Below are positions 54,201 through 64,000 of a stretch of DNA of 64,000 nt, piece after piece. A program made the position numbers and the translations under genes. A model generated the notes under the pieces. The model did no database searches, was not told the DNA's origin, and was given only the letters and a program-made list of their open reading frames with translations. The stretch comes from Sipunculus nudus (lineage: Eukaryota; Annelida; Sipuncula; Golfingiida; Sipunculidae). Location: the NCBI GenBank assembly GCA_026874595.1, contig CM049321.1:27019479-27083478 (forward strand). The letters run 5' to 3'. The first letter of the stretch is position 1. Every line of letters begins with the position of its first letter.

Positions 54201-56825
54201 CTTACCTTGAATCTGATGTATGGGGCTGACCAGGCTTAGGTGAGAAAGGCAGTTCCCGAGTGAACTGTGACAAATTTGCTGGCTCAGGCTACTGCACTGA
54301 GTGAACTCATGACCTGCACCTGGCTAGACTGGGTGAACTTTTGACCTGTAGTCTAATCTGATACAGTTGGCAGTCTGCCAAAGCTATAAACAGATTGGCT
54401 CCACATGCAGCCCTTAGGGGCATGCCACCCATCAGGTGATCACATGGTGCTCATGAGGTTTTCACATGTTACCCATGAGGTGATCACATGCCTTGTGCTT
54501 GGCTACACTTATTGAACTCTTGACCTATATCTGGCTGCACTGAATGAACTCCTGATCTGTTGGCAAATCTGAAACAGTTGGCAGTTTCTTAACCTATTTA
54601 AATATACAGACACAATCTTGGCCTGTTGGCAAATCTGTTTACACATACTGAAAGACTTTGGCTAAAATGCTTTTTATCAAGCTGAAATATTCATAAACTT
54701 TTATATCAAAATATCTAGAATAATAAAAGATGCAGTTCTTTCATTGTTATAGGTCCAATAATTATGCCAAAAATCATTCAAGTAAACTAGAATAATTTTT
54801 GTGCAATGTTACAGAAGTAATAATTGAAACAATAATTTTGTAGAAGAACAGTTTTGTAGTCCTCAGTTTGAGTTAGACATAATAATGGCCATAAGACCAA
54901 CTTAAGCTTTTCTAATATGATTGAAAGAACCATGTCCTAGGATAATTCTTTCTAAAAATTTAACAATTCAACTTGACAGTTTCATCATAAACATTTTAAG
55001 CTGATAGAGGCCAAAATTATGAGGTTTTTGCCCATAAAGAAACAGGTCAATGTAGGTGGCACCACAAAATCTGCAACTTAAAATATGAGTCATGTGACCA
55101 ACATTTGCACAATACTTGGTAATGCTAGCTTCTGTCATTTCTGAGATAACTATGTCAGTATGCTTACTTGGCCAAATGACTGTTCAAATTCGTTTAACTC
55201 CACTAAAATTCATCAAATGCAAACCATTGCCTCTGGGATTATTTCTGTAAAATATTGAACAATTTGGCTGGACCGTTTACAAGAAAACTTTAAAGGGTTT
55301 TTAGCATTTCCCCTATAAAATCTAAGTAAAAGCAGATAGCAAAAAATAAGCTGAATCCCACAACATTTGATATGTGACAGATTATTGCATAAAATCTGGG
55401 GATGGTGGCTCCTGCTATTCCTGAGAAATTATGGGTTGATATACAGATGACCAATGACCATCATACAAAAAGAAAGGTCAATGCAGGTGGCGCCACCAAA
55501 ACCTGAATTTCATATATGACTCATGTGACCAATACTAGCATAAAATTTGGTGATGATAGCTCTGGCTGTTTCTGAGACTGTCATTCTAGTATGCTTTTTT
55601 GGACAGATGACTAAGTTCAACTTCCTGTAATTCGGCCAAAATTCACCGAACTTTTTAAAGTTTTTAAAAAACATTCTTGTCAATATTAACCATAGATAAC
55701 CTGAAATCTAAATGTCTGGAGGCATGATGTAATGGATGCTGATAAACTGGTTCCAGGCTAGATGTATCTGCTTCACACAGCTAACAAATATGGTAAAATG
55801 ACTCAATTCAATCTTTATAATTCAGCCAAAATTCATTCTTTGGAACCATAAAAGACAATTATTGTAAGAATTATTCAGGGGATTTTTCTTGTAAAATATT
55901 AAACATACCGGCCTCAGTGGCGTCAGTCAAAAAACGTTTTTGCAGGTTTATAACTCATATGGGAAAGTAAAGCAAAATGGCCAAGTTAAGCTTCCCATAA
56001 CTCAGCCAAAAATCACTGAACCAAAACCATTTGAACAAACTTATAATATCATCAACTAAGGATAATTAATGTGTGAGATTTTAGAATTTGGCCCAGTGGT
56101 TTTTTTTTAGAAGATCTTTGTAGCCACTGAGCTAAAATGGGCTGTTATGGCATATGACTAAATTCAGCTTCCCATAACTAAGCCAAAAGTCACTAAACTG
56201 AGACCATTTGAACAAAATTCAGAAAGCACTACCCTAGGATCATTTCTGTGCGATATTAAACAATTTGGCCATATGATTTCAGAGAAGAAGTTTTTTGTAG
56301 TTGTAAGTGTGATACGGGCACTGATGACCCCCGTACAAAAAAAGGCCGATGCAGGTGGCGCCACCAATACCTCAATTTCAGATATGACTCATGTGACCAA
56401 CATTGGCATAATATTTGGTGATGATAGCTCCAGCCGTTTCTAAGATTGTAACTTTAGTATGCTTTTTTGGACAGATGGCCAAGTTCAACTAGCTGTAACT
56501 CGGCCAAAAATCACCGAACTTACACCATTCGAACAAACTTGAGAGAGATTGTTCCAGGGATCATTTCTGTGAAATATTGGACAATTTGGCTCAACAGTTT
56601 CGGAGAAGATTTTTAAAGCTTTTTTAGCTTTTTCCCTATAAAATCTAAGAAAATGCAGTTAGCCAAAATATAAGCAAAATCCGATGAAGATTTTCAGATG
56701 ACTAATCTTTTGCATCAAATTTCGTGATGCTAACTCTTGCCGTTTTCAAGATAGTATGGGTTAACATACAGACGACGGACGACAGAAGACGGACGACGCC
56801 ACACCATTGCATAAGCTCACAGGTT
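54201..56825. repeat. Long array of diverged modules with 'aggtggcgccacc'
   Basis: Recurrent blocks include 'gtgaccaacattggcataa', 'aacttcctgtaattcggcc', 'aaaatcaccgaac' and 'tttctgtgaaatatt', spaced 150-350 bp apart. The array ends in 'gacgacggacgacagaagac'. No protein-coding frame is preserved across blocks. Confidence 0.65.
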
Positions 56826-58147
56826 TGCTATAAAGTTGTGCATACATACAAATAATCTCATTTTATACCATATCATTTTATTATCAAAATAAAATATATA
56901 TAACTCGAATAAACATTTCATTTCAGAAGGTACCAGCACACAGACTTTACAAATCATACTTGTCTGGGTATTCACACATTGACACAGATCTTCTTTCTAA
57001 CTGCTAATCGCAGCTACTGTCTGATTCATGTAGATACCTACCCCTGATAAGGGGGTAATGTTTTATTCAAAGTGTGTTGGTCTGTAAGATAAATGCAAAA
57101 AGAATCAAAATCCCATGTCCATAAACTTTGTGGAAAGGCTGTGCATAAGCTGGGGAAGACATTTCAGTCTGATGACGAGTTTGATAGGAGGTGGATCCTA
57201 ATTCATCAATTTCAAAATTTCGCATTTATTAATTTCTGTGTGACACAATTCTACAAATTGCTTATAATACTTATAGTCCAAACAATAAGATGACACATGG
57301 CTTTTTTTTAAAAATGTAACTGTACTCACGTGGCAAATTAAATGATAGTTTAAAACAGGATAAAATGTTCATTACATGATGAAAATTTAAGTTGTAGGTT
57401 GCAGATATCTTTCAAATATTGAAACTATCTGACAAACAGTGATGTAGTCGAGTCTACAGCATAGGTGTCCAAGTCATCTGAGTCCAAGTCCAAGAGGTTC
57501 GAGTCCAAGTCCACCTTCTTCGAGTCTTCGTCATCTGAAACCCATGTCCAAGTCCAATAAAAATATATCTATAAAAAGAAATTTAAAATTGGAACTTTGA
57601 GACTACTTTGAAAAGTATTTTTTTGTAAGTTTACACATGGAGTCTGCCATTACTGCTGACAAATATCCAAGAATATGCCTGATCAACTGTCCAACCATCA
57701 GCCAATCAGAGACCTGGAGGGATATCCAAACAAAGTGATATGTCCATGGATGCTCGGATCAGCAGTCTTTGCAAATCAACATCCACATGCAAAATATATC
57801 ATTCCAATCGGGACCAGTGATGTCTTCCATCGACTTACGATGATTTCTATAAGCTGCAACATCCACCTACACGGGCAGCAGACATGGTGGCTCTGTCAGC
57901 AGCTCTATGGATATGATCATCCATGATCTCCTGCCATTCGTTAGACATTCTGTTCATACAAATACTGTTCCACCAAGGCTCCACCTAATCATTAATCTCC
58001 TAAAATATTATCCCCTCTGCTGCTGTTTCTGATGTGTTCTGACACTGCTTGGCCTCTGTTAAATGATACTTCACAGTCTTGTGACTTTTTTGTCCCTTCT
58101 GCCAGCCCCCTTCATAATAACATATATAATATCTCATAATTGATAGA
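56826..58147. other. Stretch with no recognised gene
   Basis: 57470-57560 carries a 'gagtccaagtccaag' tandem repeat. On the minus strand 57955-57855 reads a protein-like SNEWQEIMDDHIHRAADRAT before a stop, too short to call. A poly-C tract ends the stretch (58148-58171). Confidence 0.4.
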
Positions 58148-58259
58148 CCCCCCCCCCCCCCCCCCCCCCCCAAATTCCTTTCTAACAGTCACTGACTCAT
58201 GAATGCAAGATTACATTTTCTCATTTTACAAAAGTCACTTTATCCCACTTTAGTATATA

Positions 58260-58356
58260 CCGTGAAGTCTCACTAACACGACCACCTGTGGGACCAAAGT
58301 GGTTGTGTTAATGGGGTGGTCATGATAGCAGGTGGTCATCAGGTGTGGTTTCACTG
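58260..58356. mobile_element. TA-flanked MITE, 97 bp
   Basis: Left CCGTGAAGTCTCACTAACAC and inward-read right CAGTGAAACCACACCTGATG, both leading to GACCACCTG, with TA on each side. A minimal member of the CAGTGAAACC group. Confidence 0.7.
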
Positions 58357-58593
58357 TATATAATAAACAATTTTTCCTGTCATGTCACAGACTATCAGTT
58401 GTCTGTACACATCAAACTGACCATATTTTTTTTCAGTCTCCCCAATTATGGTGTGTTCCCACAAAAACCATACTTCTCCTACACATTCCCACTTGACAAA
58501 ACAGTGGTATGATGCACCCTCTGTCGTTTCTTTTCTCCATACTAACTGTTCACATGCTTGTTTCAGGACTCCTGGTTTTTCATGGACTCCTCT
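58351..58593 (-). pseudogene. Protein-like open frame of unknown origin, interrupted by a MITE
   Basis: The minus frame reads RGVHEKPGVLKQACEQLVWR and later FVKWECVGEVWFLWEH, with an aromatic and cysteine composition that looks like real protein. It has a stop just upstream and ends inside the 97-bp MITE. I recognise no family. It may be a diverged exon or a transposon remnant. Confidence 0.25.
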
Positions 58594-59397
58594 CACTTAA
58601 GCCACAGGTGATGCAGCATAATGATAATTCTGAAAGAAAAAAAAAACATTGTTCATCAAAAAGTTCCTCTCATGAAATGCTATGTTTCATTTGTTAAGAA
58701 AGCTCTTAAACTGAATTCAAATTAGAAAAAATGTTCATTTCTACTGAATGTTCAGATCTACCCCCAGAGCACTTAAAGAGTACAGTTGTGATTAATAGCC
58801 AGTCAGAATGTTTATCCAGTCAACATGTATCTTGTAGGAGCCCAGACAGGTTAATTAGTTAGTTCACTGCTGCTCATTGATGTAACGTCTTAAATATCAC
58901 ACGCACAGTTAAGAAACATTAAAGGGTGGTTGAAATAAAAGAAAGTATATATTTTCAAAAGTTTATTGGATAAATTTGCAAGATGAAAAAAAAAAGACAG
59001 GGCTCTTGTAAATATGACTACTGGTAAGCCATACAGCACTAATGAAAACAGCACCTGTTCTTTCTGCATTGTGTTCTAGTATTTTAAGGTCTCAGTCTAG
59101 TCTGTCAGCATGAGCCCCAATTTGCCCATCTTTGTCAGATCTTGATACTGATATTTTGTTATATCCACCAACTAATGTCAGATTTAAATCCTATATCCAT
59201 GGAATTCATATTAAAGGAAATATATATCTCATATGATCATTTATGCCTGAAAGGAATTTCAGCTTTGGATTACTTGCAAAGTATAGTTAATGAGGAACCA
59301 CAAAATCATAAGGAGGGGTGGGGTCGGGATATGGCATATAAGGGGCAGGAGTGCTTATTGAGTTGAAAATGTTAATAACAGTACATTAAGTTGTAGT

Positions 59398-59416
59398 GGG
59401 GGGGGGGGGGGGGGGG
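59398..59416. repeat. Poly-G tract
   Basis: Uninterrupted G run within a 'agtacattaagttgt' repeat that recurs at about 59460, 59940, 60015 and 60070. Confidence 0.85.
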
Positions 59417-59520
59417 TTATTATAGCAGGAGTTCTTGTTCAGTTGAATTTGGCACTAACAGTACATTAAGTTTTATTAAGGAGGAGGGTTTATTGTTAAG
59501 TTGAATTTGGTACTAACATT

Positions 59521-59940
59521 TGTTATGTAGACAAATTGCTCAGGGGAAAACATTTTGCCGATCCCGGATTCGAACTCATGTTGGTGGCGCACAAGTCCAG
59601 CGTACCCACTGCTTTGCTAGAAAAGCAAGCTTCTCTAGCAAGACAGCTCAGTCTGCTTAAATGTCACCCCGTAACACACCCCCTCTTAAGAGCACTGCTA
59701 ACAGAACAAGACTAATTATCCCAGGAGTCACACTTTGGTGAGCTTATTCCCTGGGCCACAAAGTTTACTGTCATCCCGGATGAGACCCCATTTGTTAAGT
59801 AGAAAAATTGCTCAGGGGAAAACATTGGGCTGATCCCGGACTGAACCCATGTTGGTGGCGCACAAATCGGGCATACCAACTGCCTACTAGAAAAGCAAAC
59901 TTCTCTAGCGAGGTCCGCTTTTATGTAACCCCGTAACACA
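59521..59940 (-). mobile_element. Two copies of a tRNA-derived SINE
   Basis: About 59521-59680 and 59789-59940. Minus strand: AGCAAAGCAGTGGGTACGCT, then ACATGAGTTCGAATCCGGGA, a perfect B box (GTTCGAATCC) in the first copy; the second is altered ('gggttcagtcc'). Both end with the same 'gggtgaca/ggggttacat' to 'gctcagggg' borders. They are not functional tRNAs. Confidence 0.6.
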
Positions 59941-60113
59941 GTACATTAAGTTGTGGTGAGGCGGTGGGGGTATATCATAGCAGGAGTTCTTGTTAAGTGG
60001 AATTTGTACTAACAGTACATTAAGTTGTAGTAAGAAGGAGGGTTAATTGTTCAGTTGAATTTGGTACTAACAGTACATTAAGATGTGGTGAGGACATTCC
60101 AGTGACATACCTA

Positions 60114-61797
60114 TCATAATGGCTTTACATGCTGCTGGAAGTCTTTGACCTCAATGTGCCACATTTTCTGAGCCAGAGGGCAGGCAGAGAGGTCCTGTAC
60201 CTTCATGGCAACTATCTGAGGTAGCCCGGACTGGTACTTCAGCTCACCAACAACCATAAAGTACTGACCTGAAAGTATAAATTACATTAATCAAATGAAC
60301 TGAATGTAAATAAAATAAAATACATTTAGTATGATAAACTTTCAAATAAACAGAAAGTACTTCCATGAAATAAAACAGCAGAAGACTCTCTCTCACTCTC
60401 TCTGGAGCTATAGCTTGATCACACATATACACATGAATATCTATTTGGTGACATAACTGGTATTTTCTTTTATGTTTCAAATAAAATGGAAACAGGGTTC
60501 CTACACTTCCAGAAGATCAGCTTTTCAATAATTTTTCATGACCTAAAACCAGGGATGAGTTTTATCCGGATAATACTTGTTTAATCCAGGACAATGGATA
60601 AAACTGGGTTTTATCTAGTTTTATCCAGTTTTATCAGGATTATACAGGATTAAACTGGATCAAACTAAGAATCACCTTGTAAAATTCAATTAAAAAAACA
60701 AATGATAATCAGGATAAATAAGTTCAGAAGGTTCTTAATATACTGTGGTTGGCTTCATATTTGCGAGGAGGAAATTACGCGATTTTTCCATTTTTAATGT
60801 TTTGCGAGGGTTTCATTTTCGCGATCTCACAAGAACCTATATCAAATCTTTGGCAAAGCCATATACCTGTGTGTATTATAAAATGAGAATAAGTCATGAG
60901 TTTGTGACATTTTCTTATATTATGATAGGCCCACACACAGCATAAGTGGTTTAGTTTAAATTTAAGGCTTACATTTCCCTATACCTGCAAAGATGTAATT
61001 TATTAAAAAAATTCTCTCTGTTTTAACCTATTACCATACAAGTATTGATTACACTAAATAAGAAGGACATTCTCAATTGGCTAATTATGCCCGAGGGTTT
61101 CATTTTTGCGATTATTTCCCATTCGCGAATATCGCGAAATTAAAACCCTCGCAAACAAAAAGGCAACCACAGTATGTACCTCTCTCTCAGATGTAAGAAT
61201 AGATGCTTATCTGTGAATATATGATATTCTAAATTGTACCACTGATTGTAGAGTTTAACTAAACATGTGTGAACTGCAGTTATTATACAAAGTAGGGGAT
61301 GTTTTAACAAGTTATACTCTGACTGATCTTTCTAAAGAAGAGAAATAATTTCAAGTTTCAAATTTATTGTTAAAATCATGGCATGAACCCTAAGGAAACA
61401 TTTTATATAAATGTAGTATGCACTGTCAGCTAAGCATCAATTTTGTTGCTGGTAATGTATGTAAAGAACAAATTGCAACTCTTTACTACCTTTCAACTTG
61501 AAGTTGAATAACAAGGTCACTATTATAGTAGCTCAATGCTGTTTCATTGAGTTATCTGTTCATTAGGACACTGGCATAGTTGTTGATGGTCCAAAGTGTC
61601 CATCTGTCAATTAAAGGAAGAGGAACTAAATGTTTAAATGAACTCTGTTTTCATTCTTTTGTCAGTGTAAGAACACAAAATTTGAATGAAAGTTACTTAT
61701 ATTTACTATTTGGTGATTTTGTATTTTCAGCATCTGCAGGGGTAGACCAAGGATTTTGGAAAAGGCAGGGTCCAATCCAGGAGGACAAATGATAAAA

Positions 61798-61836
<39 letters not shown>

Positions 61837-62950
61837 GGGCTTCAGGTCACAAAAATTGATCTGAAACCCTTTAAAACAGGTTGCATAATATGTTTTAATA
61901 TATATATATATTTATATTTATTTGAACAATAAAAGTTCAAATAAATAAATAGCTACTGGGTCTAGAATGTCACATCTACGCAGCTGACACTTAGTGATAT
62001 CTGTTAAAGCCCTATCAACTGCACAGTGGGTGGAGTGTGGACTGTCTAGGCAGCCGACAGTGTCTACATTGTCGGCTGCCTAGACTGTCCAGGGGTCAAA
62101 CACTCCGCAGGCGACATTGTCGGCTACCTAGACACTTCCTTTATTTAAAGAACCGGTACCTTAAAAGGTCAACTTGAGAGCATAATCTCTATTTAAGTAA
62201 GTTTACTTTAGGCTTTTACTTTAGTATTATATATTATTTAGCTTCCAGTGTAGAGAGTACATACTACACAGTCTCAACTTGTAATTTTTATATTCATTAC
62301 TTTACACATTTAAGTCCTTATTCATGGTGGAATTTCCTTATCTGAATGTTAGGCCTTATAAGTGTTTTTTTCTTCTTGATTAATTAAGATGCCGCCGGGT
62401 TTTTTTTTGTCCCACATTCTGAGTCAAAGAACCCCCCCCCCCCCCCCCCCCCCGAGTCCAAGTCAGCCCAATGAAAAAACACTGGTAATTAACGGCTGAC
62501 AAGGTAGCTGGGCCCATCAACCCCCTTTTTAATTCTTAATTCTGTCCGCCCACCTTCACACCATGTCACACCTAGCATAGGACACTAGGGTCCAGAGATG
62601 GACTATGGCACCCTCCCCCCACCCACACACATTACCACACAGTGATTCACATGCCAGTATTGACCTAATAATATAAGGTAAATAAATATGATATTGGCCT
62701 GAGTATACGTGTTACCTGAGGTGAGTTTGAGTTGAGAACTCCCTGGTATTCTGTCGATTCCACTGACCACGACACTGGCGCCGTCATCTTGGAGTGTGCA
62801 GGCCCCTCCCTCCCCCGTCACTCTCACCTCGCCCTGAACCCACACCACACGGGGTCCCGGTCCTGACAGCAGCCTGTCGCCCCCTTTAGTCAGCTGACCA
62901 ACCGTCAACTTACGTGCAGCCACGTCCAGGCGTCCACCCGGCTGTGTCAT
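60114..62950 (-). CDS. RMI2: RecQ-mediated genome instability protein 2 (RMI2)
   Basis: Two exons, 62950-62716 and 60268-60114 (TGA), joined in phase 1 and giving 129 residues from the chosen ATG; human RMI2 has 147. Exon 1 reads MTQPGGRLDVAARKLTVGQL, then RVVWVQGEVRVTGEGGACTL and VSGIDRIPG. Exon 2 reads YFMVVGELKYQSGLPQIVAM and DLSACPLAQKMWHIEVKDFQ. The order VWVQG...L.D...V.G..R.P, Y.MV.G, AVKM.DLS, MW..EV.D matches RMI2 end to end. RMI2 is an OB-fold subunit that, with RMI1, TOP3A and BLM, dissolves double Holliday junctions in the nucleus. An in-frame upstream ATG (63100) would add 50 residues that look unlike the family, so I prefer the internal start. The 2.4-kb intron holds a MITE and a poly-G element. 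Confidence 0.85.
60743..61172. mobile_element. TA-flanked MITE in the RMI2 intron
   Basis: Inverted ends CTGTGGTTGGCTTCATATTT and CTGTGGTTGCCTTTTTGTTT, both continuing GCGAGG, with TA outside. Internal 'gcgagggtttcattttcgcg' is present near both ends. 430 bp, non-coding. Confidence 0.75.
61736..61890. mobile_element. GGGG.GGATCC-family element with a 35-G tract
   Basis: Interior 'aggattttggaaaaggcagg' and 'ccaggaggacaaatgataaa' match 12073 and 24100. The poly-G run 61799-61833 is the longest in the window. Confidence 0.6.
62044..62085. repeat. Perfect 16-bp inverted repeat (hairpin)
   Basis: GTCTAGGCAGCCGACA at 62044-62059 pairs with TGTCGGCTGCCTAGAC at 62070-62085 around a 10-nt loop. A third, one-mismatch arm lies at about 62118-62132. 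Confidence 0.8.
62432..62453. repeat. Poly-C tract
   Basis: Uninterrupted C run followed by 'gagtccaagtcagccc', similar in context to the repeat at 57470-57560. Confidence 0.85.
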
Positions 62951-63112
62951 TATTATCCTTTCATTGTTTTTCTGGATATTCTTTTTATTCAAATGTTTTG
63001 GTTCATGTTTAGCGCTGCGGAAGTACACATGTCCGCGCGGGTACGGACTAAAACCCGGATGTCGGACGTCGGATGCAAGATGCCAAGTCTTGGATGCCAC
63101 ATTAATGACTAA

Positions 63113-64000
63113 ATAAGATAAGATAAGATAAGATAAGATAACATTTATTAGCCTTCAGTTCCAGGAATTTGTTGTTGACTTGCAATTCATTACATAAAAA
63201 AAAATAAATAAGTAAATAGATAGATAAATACATAAAAATAATACAAAAATACATAAAAATCACACATAACATATTGATGCATGTAAAATTAAGCATGTAA
63301 AAATGATAAAACAGATAATTCTGCAGGTAAAACACATAATTCAAAACATTAAATTTCTAAGAGGGTTGTGAGTTAAAGTGTTTAATACTGTGTGGTACGA
63401 GAGATTTTTTAAAACGAGTTGTTCTGCAGAATATTGTATCTAGGCGTTTACCTGAAGGTAAAATGGAATATTGGGGATGTGTTTTGTCCATTCATGACCT
63501 AAGATATGAAGGCCATTGTTTTGGTTTCACAGATTTCCTGGTGTGTGGCAAGAGAAGTACCAGTTATTCTACTACTTCTCATCCTGGTATTATTCAACTG
63601 TTTCTTCAACTTATCAGATATATTTGTAAAACCAGCACTCCAGTGAATAAGTAAGGACACTGGAAATTACTGAATTATAAAACATTGGTAATTATGGTTT
63701 TGTCAATATTAAGCTTTCTTAGATAATAAAGGTAATATAATCTTTTGTTTGCTTTCTTGGAATTGATTCAACACATGTTCTTTCCAATTCAGATTTCTGT
63801 CAAATAATACATCCTAAGTATTTATAATTTTCTACAATATCAACATCTTCATTTTTGATAGCAACTGGGGTAATTACAGATTTTGATCTCCTAAAATCAA
63901 ATACTACTTCTTTAGTCTTCTTTACATTTAACTGAAGGTAGTGTTCCTCACACCAACCAGTCACATATTGAATGGTTTTCCTGTAGAGCGATTCATCATT
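63113..64000 (-). mobile_element. 3' part of a CR1/L2-like LINE, cut by the window edge
   Basis: Minus strand. Near the edge the frame reads TGWCEEHYLQLNVKKTKEVV, then FDFRRSKS and NYKYLGCI, the conserved late RT blocks of CR1/L2-type elements. A frameshift follows (DRNLNWKEHV in another frame). The end, GKRLDTIFCRTTRFKKSLVP then HSIKHFNSQP, stops at 63359-63357. A ~210-bp tail leads to a (TTATC)n microsatellite at 63141-63113, a usual 3' end for such LINEs. At least two frame breaks make the copy dead. Confidence 0.8.

Noticed and set aside
57675-57926. Plus-strand 83-residue frame
   Set aside because: No recognisable family or splice context; the minus strand reads at least as protein-like, so neither is called.

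Overview
The window is nuclear DNA from an invertebrate animal. It is intron-rich and AT-rich, with long (TA)n and poly-G/C tracts, many short terminal-inverted-repeat elements, two broken non-LTR retrotransposons and SINE-like repeats. The gene set (HPGD-like dehydrogenases, a GT32-type glycosyltransferase, RMI2, an EGF-containing secreted protein) and the repeat style fit a lophotrochozoan, most likely a bivalve mollusc. The organism is an inference; no sequence here identifies a species.

Layout. 1-30840 is a tandem duplication block built around 15-hydroxyprostaglandin-dehydrogenase-like (HPGD-like) genes. Only the last exon of copy A lies in the window (104-227). Copy B (12767-16961) is a pseudogene with two one-base deletions and a deletion that removes exon 6. 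Copy C (23450-28199) is an intact seven-exon gene encoding 254 residues. The 3' flanks of the copies are homologous. Between A and B lie a dead Tx1/L1-like LINE (3430-9011, minus) and a ~1.2 kb repeat that recurs at 17790-19490.

32081-39081 (minus) is a partial gene for a secreted protein: a signal-peptide exon, a large exon with two copies of a module I cannot name, and an EGF exon. All junctions are phase 1, and the 3' part of the gene was not found. Its first intron holds a PIF/Harbinger-type MITE and a probable solo LTR. 39411-42450 is a nest of mobile DNA: a TA-flanked element, then an LTR-like segment with a TTAA-flanked 933-bp element inside it. 42450-46370 has no recognisable gene.

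46374-50442 (plus) is a two-exon type II membrane glycosyltransferase with a DXD motif. 50560-60100 is repeat country: MITEs, modular tandem repeats, TGACCTTGACC-type repeats and tRNA-derived SINEs. 60114-62950 (minus) is RMI2 in two exons. 63110-64000 (minus) is the 3' end of a CR1/L2-like LINE that runs off the window.

The genes are functionally unrelated (eicosanoid-type redox, secretion/adhesion, glycosylation, DNA repair), as expected for an animal chromosome. I found no operon-like system, no CRISPR and no convincing tRNA or rRNA gene.
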